NCBI GenBank assembly: GCA_021158845.1
Contig: JAGGSY010000159.1
Location: forward strand, 1 to 10,848
Length of the DNA stretch: 10,848 nt
Reading direction: 5' to 3'
From: Caldisericia bacterium
Lineage (GTDB): Bacteria > Caldisericota > Caldisericia > B22-G15
Made by a program: the position numbers and the translations under genes
Notes under the pieces: generated by a model
Databases searched by the model: none
The model's input: the letters and a program-made list of their open reading frames with translations, nothing else
What the model was told of the DNA's origin: nothing
Shown: piece after piece, positions 1-5,984 of the stretch
Position numbering within the stretch: position 1 is the stretch's first letter
How the letters are laid out: each line of letters starts with the position of its first letter

Positions 1-483
1 GATATGGGGTGTGGATCAGGAGTCCTCTCAATTCTAACAAAAAGAGTTTTGAAGGATAAAAATGTGGAGGTCTTCTCATCTGATATTTTACCAGAGGCAG
101 TGGCTTCAACCCTTATAAATACCGAAGGTGAAGGAATATATGTTTATAAACCGGGAGATTTATTTGAAAGAATTGATAGAAAGTTTGATTTAATAATTTT
201 TAATGCTCCATGGGTAAGGGGTAAAGGAAGAAGAAAAAGCGTTCACGATAGAGGCGGTGAAACTATACATAGATTTTTAAGTGAGGCAAAAAGGTTTCTT
301 AAAGATGGTGGATTTATAATTCTAAGTTATGCAAATTTTTCTGGAGACTGGGCTATAGATTCTTTGAAGGAGGTTTTTGATAAGGAGGGATACTCAGTAT
401 TAAAGGAGATAAAGACAAAAATTCAGGCAAGGAGAAGAAAGAAAAAGTGGGAGAAGTTGTATCTATTTATTCTTAAAGCTTAA
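1..483 (+). CDS. Class I SAM-dependent methyltransferase, 3' part (start lies before the window)
   Basis: The open frame continues to the left edge; its first visible codon (GAT) is the Asp of the SAM-binding motif I, DMGCGSG. The ATG at base 4 lies inside that motif and is not the true start. The 160 visible residues carry the Rossmann-type methyltransferase core: motif I at 1-7, an acidic motif II residue in VFSSD (about 28), motif IV at 64-71 (LIIFNAPW), and the following helix and strand (RFLSEAKRFLKDGGFIILSY, about 91-110). The position where PrmC/HemK and RsmC-like enzymes have NPPY or NPPF reads NAPW. I therefore call a methyltransferase of the PrmC/MTS-like group without naming a substrate. 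A very basic stretch (QARRRKKKWEK) near the C-terminus could favour an RNA or ribosome-associated substrate, which is only inference. The TAA stop at 481-483 overlaps the opposing murI stop. Confidence 0.8.
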   Translation, partial: DMGCGSGVLSILTKRVLKDKNVEVFSSDILPEAVASTLINTEGEGIYVYKPGDLFERIDRKFDLIIFNAPWVRGKGRRKSVHDRGGETIHRFLSEAKRFLKDGGFIILSYANFSGDWAIDSLKEVFDKEGYSVLKEIKTKIQARRRKKKWEKLYLFILKA

Positions 484-1241
484 ATGTCAATCTCTTTTAC
501 TTCAAAATTAAAGTCATCTATAAATATATTTGCCTTCCTTTTAAAAGAATTTTTATCTCCAGTTGTGTAAAACTCAAGTTTCAAATTAGAATTACACTCT
601 ACAAGATGCTTTAGTTTAAAAGTAATCTCTTTTCCAGGATCTACAATCTTAACATGCGGAATAATCCTTCTTATAATTTCTTCCAAAGGTGGGAAATGTG
701 TGCATCCAAGAATCAATGTATCCACATCTTTTAGAGGGGAAAGCACCCTCTTTGCAAGAGGAAAAACAGGATTTTCTTCTATCATCCCATCTTCCACAAC
801 ATTTACAAGTTCTTGTGAACCTATCTCTAAAACCTGTGCCTCTGGAAGTAGGGAGGTAATTCTTTCTTTATATATGTGGGATTTTGCTGTAAGAGGAGTT
901 GATATAACTCCAATTTTTCCATTTTTTGTTGTGGATATAGCTTTTTCCACTGCTCCCTCTATTACACCAACTATTGGAATACTGAATTTTTCTTTAAGGT
1001 AGGGCAATCCAACAGAACTCATGGTATTACATGCCACAACAACTAAATTTACCTTCTTTTCCTTAAGGAAGGATACAATTCTTTCACCCCTTTCTATAAT
1101 CTCCTCTCTCTCTTTTGTTCCATATGGGAAATAACCTTCGTCTGAGAGGTATATGAAGTGATTTTTTGGGAAGGTTTTTATAAGTTCTTTGAGTACAGAA
1201 AGCCCCCCAATCCCGGAGTCAAAGACTCCGATTTTACTCAC
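480..1241 (-). CDS. murI: Glutamate racemase
   Basis: This cytoplasmic enzyme interconverts L- and D-glutamate without a cofactor and supplies D-Glu for the peptidoglycan stem peptide. Counting from the GTG start (253 aa, usual family length), the N-terminal signature IGVFDSGIGGLSV is at 4-16. The first catalytic Cys is Cys71 in ACNTMSS and the second is Cys180 in LGCTHFPPL. The substrate-pocket loop reads SDEGYFPYG, a variant of the common GDT/ADT..PYG form, and DPGKEI follows at about 201. All residues expected for activity are present. I prefer the GTG at 1241-1239 because AAAGGAG at 1255-1249 then has a 7-nt spacer; a TTG one codon upstream (1244) would leave only 4 nt. The gene is the last of the smpB-amidase-murI operon and overlaps the amidase stop by 8 nt (11 with TTG). 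Its product and the amidase both act in cell-wall metabolism. Confidence 0.95.
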   Translation of the reverse strand: MSKIGVFDSGIGGLSVLKELIKTFPKNHFIYLSDEGYFPYGTKEREEIIERGERIVSFLKEKKVNLVVVACNTMSSVGLPYLKEKFSIPIVGVIEGAVEKAISTTKNGKIGVISTPLTAKSHIYKERITSLLPEAQVLEIGSQELVNVVEDGMIEENPVFPLAKRVLSPLKDVDTLILGCTHFPPLEEIIRRIIPHVKIVDPGKEITFKLKHLVECNSNLKLEFYTTGDKNSFKRKANIFIDDFNFEVKEIDI

Positions 1242-3765
1242 CAAAGTACTCCTTTATGGATTCAAAAACTGCCTCTGCCAACTTTTCTCTTATGTCAGGA
1301 TTGAGTATCATCTTCTCCTCCTCTGGATTTGTTATGAAGAGAAATTCAATAAGAACTGATGGCATGGTTACCACATCTTTTACAACCTCAAATCCTTTTC
1401 TCTTTACCCCCCTATCTGTTGTGTTTAAGACATTCACTATTTTATTTTGAACTATCTCTGCAAATTTGTAGCTGAAGGGATGGAAGTAGTATGTCTCAGT
1501 TCCATGGGCATCAGGTGATGTAGAGGCATTTAGGTGAAAGGATATAAAAAGGTCTCCACCAGAGGAATTTGCAATCTCTACCCTCTCATCAAGGTGAGGG
1601 GTGGATCTATCATTTTCCTTCATCCTTGTCATTACTACCCTTGCTCCTTCATTAAGGAGAAGTTCCTTCACCCTATTTGCAATATCAAGGACAAGTTTAC
1701 TTTCATAGGAGCCAGATGGTCCAACTGCTCCTGTATCGTAGTAGATTCCTTCAGTATAGGCACCGTGACCAGGATCAAGGACAATGAGTTTCCCTTTAAG
1801 TCCCTTCCCCTTCTCTTTGGACCATACAATTTGAATTCCTGGAGGGGATTTAATTCCCTTTATGGATATAGATTTGTATCCTTCCTGATTTTTTAAAATA
1901 AGTTCTGTTACAGGAGAGGATGAATTTTTTCTTGGCGTTGTGGAGATATTTTTAACCACATCGTAATCTTTAAAATTCCTGTTTGGAGAAGGGAGTCCAT
2001 TTATCTTTAAAATTATTTCATTCTCCTTAACCACCTTTGTAAATTTTACCTCATGTGAAGTAAAGATTGTTAAAGTTGCCTTTAGAGAAGATTCCTTGTT
2101 TAAATCAAGTTTAAGGATGTATGGGTCAAGATACAGACTTTTTGTCTCTTTGTTATAGTAAACCCCAACTTCTAATATGTAAGGTATAAAGGAAAGGGGA
2201 ACAAAAACTTCATCCTTTGAAAAGTAAGGTTTTTGCTTAAATTCTCTTTTTTCATCACCCTTCTCAACAACTTTCAAGTCTTTAATTATTATGCTTTTTC
2301 CCACAATTCTATACTCTATTTCCTTTTTATCTTTATCCCATTTATAGACTATGCCAAGAGACTCAAGTAGTGATTTCAGTGGTATGTATAAGGTATTATT
2401 CTTTTCAAAGGGAGCGGGAAAGATATACAAGAGGTCTTGAGATAGGTATATTTTATATCCTGGGGGAATACCTTTGGTGAATATTGTTATGGATAAGCCA
2501 CTTGAAGTTTTCTTTATGTCATACTTTAAATTCTTTTCAAGATCAACAACAATTCTTGTAATGGGTGGATTTAATTGAAATTGAGCCCCCCTTACCCTTA
2601 AAACTCCAGATGTGTCAATCTCTTTGGAGAAACTACCTGAGAGGAGTAAAGAATTTGAAATATCAAGAACCAATCTTAAAGGATTTGTTAACAGGGTCTC
2701 TTTATACTCTTTTATCTCCTTACTACTTTCTATTTCAATTACAACTGCATTTTCCTCCACTCTATACTTTACATTGTTTATCTGGATTTCCTTTTTCTCC
2801 TCTGGTTTTTCCCCATGAGTTTCCTTCTCCTTTATCCAGTATATTCTTCCCTTATAGGTTATCTCAAAGAATTGAATGTCCGGTAATATCAAAGCAACTC
2901 CAATTACTGTAACAACGGAAGCCTTGGGTAGGGTATCTTCTGTTTTCATATCCTCTGATGGTCCATCATATAAAGTTTTCTCCTCTTTAAGAGTGATCTT
3001 TTTATCTACAGATTTTGTATCAACCACTTTATCAATATGGATTAACCTTATCTTTTCAGAAAAGACCCATCCTGCATCATCTCCAGTTTTAACAAAGTAC
3101 CATATTTCAGAGGAGGAGTTATAAGCCATACCTAAAACAGATACCTTTGTATCTGGTTCAATCTTTTTAATTACCTCATAAGAGATGGATGGTCCTGTCC
3201 TTAAGTTTGTATACTCCTTTATAACACCTGCATTTTCTTTTTCTTCTTCCTTAGCCTTCCTCACCTCAACAACCCATGATGCAACCCACCCCTCCTTTCC
3301 AATCTGAGGGGGTTTAACCTTATACCACACCCTCCCATCCTTATCCTTTGCCTCAGCAATAACCTTTAAAACAGTTCTCTCTGTTATAGTTATAAGTATC
3401 TCATTCTCAAGCCCAGGTCCACTCCTTATATTTGTTGGAGGAGTAATTATAACCTCTATATCATTCACAGGTTTTTCCTCAATCTTCCTCACCTCAACAA
3501 CCCATGATGCAACCCACCCCTCCTTTCCAATCTGAGGGGGTTTAACCTTATACCACACCCTCCCATCCTTATCCTTTGCCTCAGCAATAACCTTTAAAAC
3601 AGTTCTCTCTGTTATAGTAATGAGAATCTCATTCTCAAGCCCAGGCCCACTCCTTATATTTGTTGGAGGTGTGATTATAACCTCTATCCTTTCCTCTGAA
3701 TAGACATTTATAAACGGAAAGATAAGGAAAATTATTAAAAGGACAGAGATTAATTTAATACCCAT
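1234..3765 (-). CDS. Exported modular N-acetylmuramoyl-L-alanine amidase (SH3 x4, AMIN, CuAO-like, Amidase_3)
   Basis: This 843-aa exported protein should cleave the amide bond between N-acetylmuramic acid and L-Ala in peptidoglycan. A signal peptide covers about residues 1-23 (hydrophobic core ISVLLIIFLIFPFI, likely cut after VYS). SH3b modules 1 and 2 (27-94 and 103-170) are identical over 68 residues. A third, divergent SH3 (about 178-242) has NLRTGPS, and a weaker fourth lies at about 258-315. An AMIN-type domain follows at about 326-430, then a copper-amine-oxidase N-terminal-like (stalk) domain at about 437-550 with its paired IPLKSLLESLG and VPLSFIPYILE motifs. Another beta-rich, AMIN-like stretch spans about 551-650. 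The C-terminal Amidase_3 domain (659-843) has the zinc ligands His667 (DPGHG), Glu688 (YESK) and His744 (SFHLNAS), and catalytic Glu807 (VLIEFLF). The start ATG has GGGAGGT five nt upstream and overlaps the smpB stop by 11 nt. The enzyme looks intact; the wall-anchoring modules suggest a septal or envelope role. Confidence 0.93.
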   Translation of the reverse strand: MGIKLISVLLIIFLIFPFINVYSEERIEVIITPPTNIRSGPGLENEILITITERTVLKVIAEAKDKDGRVWYKVKPPQIGKEGWVASWVVEVRKIEEKPVNDIEVIITPPTNIRSGPGLENEILITITERTVLKVIAEAKDKDGRVWYKVKPPQIGKEGWVASWVVEVRKAKEEEKENAGVIKEYTNLRTGPSISYEVIKKIEPDTKVSVLGMAYNSSSEIWYFVKTGDDAGWVFSEKIRLIHIDKVVDTKSVDKKITLKEEKTLYDGPSEDMKTEDTLPKASVVTVIGVALILPDIQFFEITYKGRIYWIKEKETHGEKPEEKKEIQINNVKYRVEENAVVIEIESSKEIKEYKETLLTNPLRLVLDISNSLLLSGSFSKEIDTSGVLRVRGAQFQLNPPITRIVVDLEKNLKYDIKKTSSGLSITIFTKGIPPGYKIYLSQDLLYIFPAPFEKNNTLYIPLKSLLESLGIVYKWDKDKKEIEYRIVGKSIIIKDLKVVEKGDEKREFKQKPYFSKDEVFVPLSFIPYILEVGVYYNKETKSLYLDPYILKLDLNKESSLKATLTIFTSHEVKFTKVVKENEIILKINGLPSPNRNFKDYDVVKNISTTPRKNSSSPVTELILKNQEGYKSISIKGIKSPPGIQIVWSKEKGKGLKGKLIVLDPGHGAYTEGIYYDTGAVGPSGSYESKLVLDIANRVKELLLNEGARVVMTRMKENDRSTPHLDERVEIANSSGGDLFISFHLNASTSPDAHGTETYYFHPFSYKFAEIVQNKIVNVLNTTDRGVKRKGFEVVKDVVTMPSVLIEFLFITNPEEEKMILNPDIREKLAEAVFESIKEYFGE
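1249..1255 (-). promoter_or_regulatory. Shine-Dalgarno site of murI
   Basis: On the minus strand AAAGGAG lies within the last codons of the amidase gene. The spacing is 7 nt to the GTG at 1241 and 4 nt to the TTG at 1244, which favours GTG as the murI start. Reinitiation by ribosomes finishing the amidase is likely because the stop is only a few bases downstream. Confidence 0.6.
3256..3459 (-). repeat. Tandem SH3-encoding repeat, copy 2
   Basis: These 204 bp encode amidase residues 103-170 and form the second member of the 228-bp-period direct repeat. All differences from the copy at 3484-3687 lie toward the 5' end of the gene's reading direction; the 3' two thirds is identical. The pattern suggests a recent duplication or ongoing gene conversion. 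Confidence 0.95.
3484..3687 (-). repeat. Tandem SH3-encoding repeat, copy 1 (N-terminal module)
   Basis: These 204 bp encode amidase residues 27-94. They match the copy at 3256-3459 with a period of 228 bp (76 codons). The 135 bp from 3484 to 3618 are identical to 3256-3390. I count six mismatches in the rest, all silent, so the 68 encoded residues are identical. A linker of eight codons separates the copies. Confidence 0.95.
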
Positions 3766-4213
3766 ATTTTACCTCCCTTTCTATTCTCCTCTTCAAATCC
3801 TTCTCCTTCAGCTTTCTTCTTCTATCATAGAGCTTCTTTCCCTTTCCAACTCCTATTTCTACTTTAATTAGCCCCCTATCATTTATATATATAGTTAAAG
3901 GCACAGCTGTATATCCTTTTTCACTTAACTTTCCCTGAAGTCTCAGTATCTGCCTTTTATGTAGAAGGAGTTTTCTTCTCCTCATCCTTTCGTGATTCCC
4001 AAAATGAGCGTTTGGATACGGTCCTATGTCAAGGTTTACAAGGTATGCCTCTCCATCTTCAATTCTTACATAAGAATCCTTAAAGCTTACCCTTCCCTCC
4101 TTAATGGATTTAACCTCAGTTCCAAGAAGGGAGATTCCTGCCTCAATCTTTTCTTCTACATCAAGTGTTAAAAGTGCCCTTCTGTTTTTTGCTATAACTC
4201 TCTCTATATTCAT
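3755..4213 (-). CDS. smpB: SsrA (tmRNA)-binding protein SmpB
   Basis: SmpB binds the tRNA-like domain of tmRNA and brings it to stalled ribosomes in trans-translation. The 152-aa product has the usual length and the family signatures in order: IAKNRRA (7-13), EAGISLLGTEVKSIKEGRV (about 23-41), FKDSYVRI (44-51), RRRKLLLHKRQI (about 78-89), then VPLTIYINDRGLIKVEIGV and GKGKKLYDRR (about 123-132). A basic C-terminal tail, KEKDLKRRIEREVKYGY, follows, which in the family inserts into the mRNA channel. The ATG at 4213 is the only sensible start. AAGG touches it directly, too close for a normal Shine-Dalgarno, and a -10 box lies only 7 nt upstream, so the message may be nearly leaderless. It is the first gene of the smpB-amidase-murI operon. 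No ssrA gene is visible in the window. Confidence 0.96.
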   Translation of the reverse strand: MNIERVIAKNRRALLTLDVEEKIEAGISLLGTEVKSIKEGRVSFKDSYVRIEDGEAYLVNLDIGPYPNAHFGNHERMRRRKLLLHKRQILRLQGKLSEKGYTAVPLTIYINDRGLIKVEIGVGKGKKLYDRRRKLKEKDLKRRIEREVKYGY

Positions 4214-4220
4214 CCTTTTT

Positions 4221-4248
4221 ATTATACAATTTGACGCTCTTTTTTCAA
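4221..4248 (-). promoter_or_regulatory. Promoter of the smpB-amidase-murI operon
   Basis: Read on the minus strand, TTGAAA (4248-4243) and a perfect TATAAT (4226-4221) are separated by 16 nt. Transcription would be expected to begin about 7 nt after the -10 box, near 4214, adjacent to the smpB ATG at 4213. This is a sigma70-type match by eye, with no experimental support. Confidence 0.7.
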
Positions 4249-4265
4249 TTTTTGTTCAATCTTTC

Positions 4266-4294
4266 TTGACAACACCTATACATATCCATATAAT
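4266..4294 (+). promoter_or_regulatory. Promoter of dppABC (perfect sigma70 consensus)
   Basis: TTGACA (4266-4271) and TATAAT (4289-4294) are separated by exactly 17 nt, a full match to the housekeeping consensus. The predicted start point is near 4301, giving a leader of about 21 nt with AAGGAGGT (4310-4317) five nt before the dppA ATG. Such a strong promoter and ribosome site fit an abundant binding protein. The -35 box lies 17 bp from that of the divergent smpB promoter. Confidence 0.82.
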
Positions 4295-4321
4295 TTAAAA
4301 AAGTTTTTTAAGGAGGTAGGG

Positions 4322-5941
4322 ATGAAGCATTTTAGGAGGATCAGTGTCACACTGGTTGTTTTGGTATTGTTGGTGACTTTAGTGGGTATTGCAGGTTTTA
4401 CTGCCTGTAAACCAGAGGAGAAGAAACCTGTTGTTCTAACCTTTGCAAAAGCAGGCGATGCTGTAAAGCTTGATCCAGCGGATGTAACAGATGGAGAGTC
4501 TGTTACCGTTATGGACAATATCTTTGAGGGACTTGTAAGGTATAAACCAGGTACTACAGAGATTGAACCATGTCTTGCAACAAGCTGGGATATAAGTGAT
4601 GATGGAAAGGTATTCACTTTCCATTTAAGAAAGGGTGTAAAATTCCATGATGGGACAGATTTCAATGCCGATGCAGTAGTTTTCTCTCTTGAAAGACAAA
4701 GGGATCCAAATCACCCATTCCATAAGTATGGTGAATGGGCATACTGGGGATGGGTTTTTGGAGCAGTTGAGAAGACTGAAAAGGTGGATGATTATACTGT
4801 AAAGATAACACTCAAGGAGAAATTTGCTCCATTCCTTACAACCATGGCTATGTTTACAGCGTTTATAGTGAGTCCAACAAGTGCAGAAAAATGGGGAGAA
4901 GAATGGTATGCACATCCTGTAGGAACAGGTCCTTTTAAGTTCGTTGAATGGATCAAAGATGATCATATAACACTGGAGAAGTTTGATGATTACTGGGGAG
5001 AAAAGCCAAAGATTGATAAGTTAATTTTTAAGGTAATTCCAGATGCCTCTGTAAGATTACTTGAGCTTCAGCAGGGTAATGTTCAGGGAATGGAGTTTCC
5101 AAATCCAGACGATCTTGAGAAGATCAAGAGCGATCCAAATCTGAAGCTTTTATCTCAGCCGGGTCTTAATATAGGATATCTTGCAATGAATATGGGTGAG
5201 GATACTCCTGGTTATGATCCACATTTTGGTGATGTGAGGGTAAGAAAGGCAGTAAACTATGCTATTAATAAGAAGGATATTGTGAAACACCTCTATAAAG
5301 GGACCGCTGTTCCAGCAAAGAATCCACTTCCTCCAACACTCTGGGGATACAACGATGAGATAGAAGATTATGAATATAATCCTGAGAAAGCAAAGGAACT
5401 TTTGGCTGAGGCAGGTTATCCAGATGGTTTTGAAACAAATCTCTGGGCAATGCCTGTTGCAAGACCATACATGTTTGATCCTCAAAAGATTGCTGAGGCA
5501 ATTCAAGCAGACCTTGAGAAGGTTGGAATTAAAGCTAAAATAGTAAGCTATGACTGGGGTACATACCTTCAAAAAACAGAAGCTGGAGAACATGCAATGT
5601 GTTTACTTGGATGGACAATGGATTATCCTGACCCTGATAACATTCTCTATGTACTTCTTGATAAAGATGCTGCAACAGTTGGAAGTGCAGGAAATGTTGC
5701 CTTCTACAGGAATGACAAGGTTCATGAACTCAATATGAAGGCTAAACAGACATACGATAGAGCAGAGAGAAAAAAATACTATAAGGAGATTCAGGAGATT
5801 ATTCATGAAGATGCACCATGGGTTTGCCTTGCACACGCAAATCAGATGCTTGTATTTAGAAAAAATGTTAAAGGGTTTAAGATTTATCCAACTGGTGACT
5901 ATCACTTTGACACAACCTATATTGAGGAGGAAGGTAAGTAA
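4322..5941 (+). CDS. dppA: Dipeptide/oligopeptide ABC transporter substrate-binding lipoprotein (DppA-like)
   Basis: This extracytoplasmic family 5 solute-binding protein (539 aa) captures peptides and delivers them to the permeases encoded next. The N-terminus has a charged start (MKHFRR), a hydrophobic segment (7-27) and a lipobox-like FTAC with Cys29, so it is probably a lipid-anchored lipoprotein. The SBP_bac_5 signature spans about 84-125 (LATSWDISDDGKVFTFHLRK, then VKFHDG). Stretches recall E. coli DppA closely: GTGPFKFVEW (201-210), PDASVRLLELQ (240-250), NPLPPTLWGYND (334-345), LWAMPVARPY (374-383) and GWTMDYPDPDN (430-440). From memory, the Arg of the PV.RPY motif and an Asp of the DPDN motif contact the peptide termini in E. 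coli DppA; both motifs are kept here. Family 5 also holds nickel, heme and sugar binders, so peptide specificity is inferred from this resemblance. A hairpin after the stop should make this the most abundant product of the operon. Confidence 0.92.
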   Translation: MKHFRRISVTLVVLVLLVTLVGIAGFTACKPEEKKPVVLTFAKAGDAVKLDPADVTDGESVTVMDNIFEGLVRYKPGTTEIEPCLATSWDISDDGKVFTFHLRKGVKFHDGTDFNADAVVFSLERQRDPNHPFHKYGEWAYWGWVFGAVEKTEKVDDYTVKITLKEKFAPFLTTMAMFTAFIVSPTSAEKWGEEWYAHPVGTGPFKFVEWIKDDHITLEKFDDYWGEKPKIDKLIFKVIPDASVRLLELQQGNVQGMEFPNPDDLEKIKSDPNLKLLSQPGLNIGYLAMNMGEDTPGYDPHFGDVRVRKAVNYAINKKDIVKHLYKGTAVPAKNPLPPTLWGYNDEIEDYEYNPEKAKELLAEAGYPDGFETNLWAMPVARPYMFDPQKIAEAIQADLEKVGIKAKIVSYDWGTYLQKTEAGEHAMCLLGWTMDYPDPDNILYVLLDKDAATVGSAGNVAFYRNDKVHELNMKAKQTYDRAERKKYYKEIQEIIHEDAPWVCLAHANQMLVFRKNVKGFKIYPTGDYHFDTTYIEEEGK

Positions 5942-5950
5942 TTTTTCTTT

Positions 5951-5977
5951 AGAGGGGGAATTCCCCCCTCTCTTTTT
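5951..5977 (+). terminator. Intergenic intrinsic terminator / attenuator between dppA and dppB
   Basis: AGAGGGGG (5951-5958) pairs perfectly with CCCCCTCT (5964-5971) around a five-base loop (AATTC). CTTTTT follows the 8-bp stem at 5972-5977. It begins 9 bases after the dppA stop and ends 7 bases before the dppB ATG. Because dppB and dppC have no other visible promoter, it probably acts as a leaky terminator and mRNA 3'-end stabiliser that keeps DppA in excess over the permeases, as known for other ABC transporter operons. Confidence 0.85.
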
Positions 5978-5984
5978 ATGAGCT

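Noticed and set aside
700..1002. A 100-codon rightward open frame
   Set aside because: It lies wholly antisense to murI, whose catalytic motifs are clear, has Ser/Thr/Phe-rich composition typical of a reverse-strand shadow, and has no ribosome site.
1534..3124. Several rightward open frames of 64-120 codons
   Set aside because: All are antisense to the amidase gene; none shows a recognisable domain or initiation signal.
4214..4321. A possible ssrA (tmRNA) gene or regulatory RNA beside smpB
   Set aside because: ssrA often neighbours smpB, but the gap is only 108 bp, is filled by two promoters and a leader, and shows no tRNA-like ends.
5951..5971. The inverted repeat as a transcription-factor operator or attachment site
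   Set aside because: Stem length, GC richness, small loop and trailing T-run fit an intrinsic terminator better, and no mobile element lies nearby.
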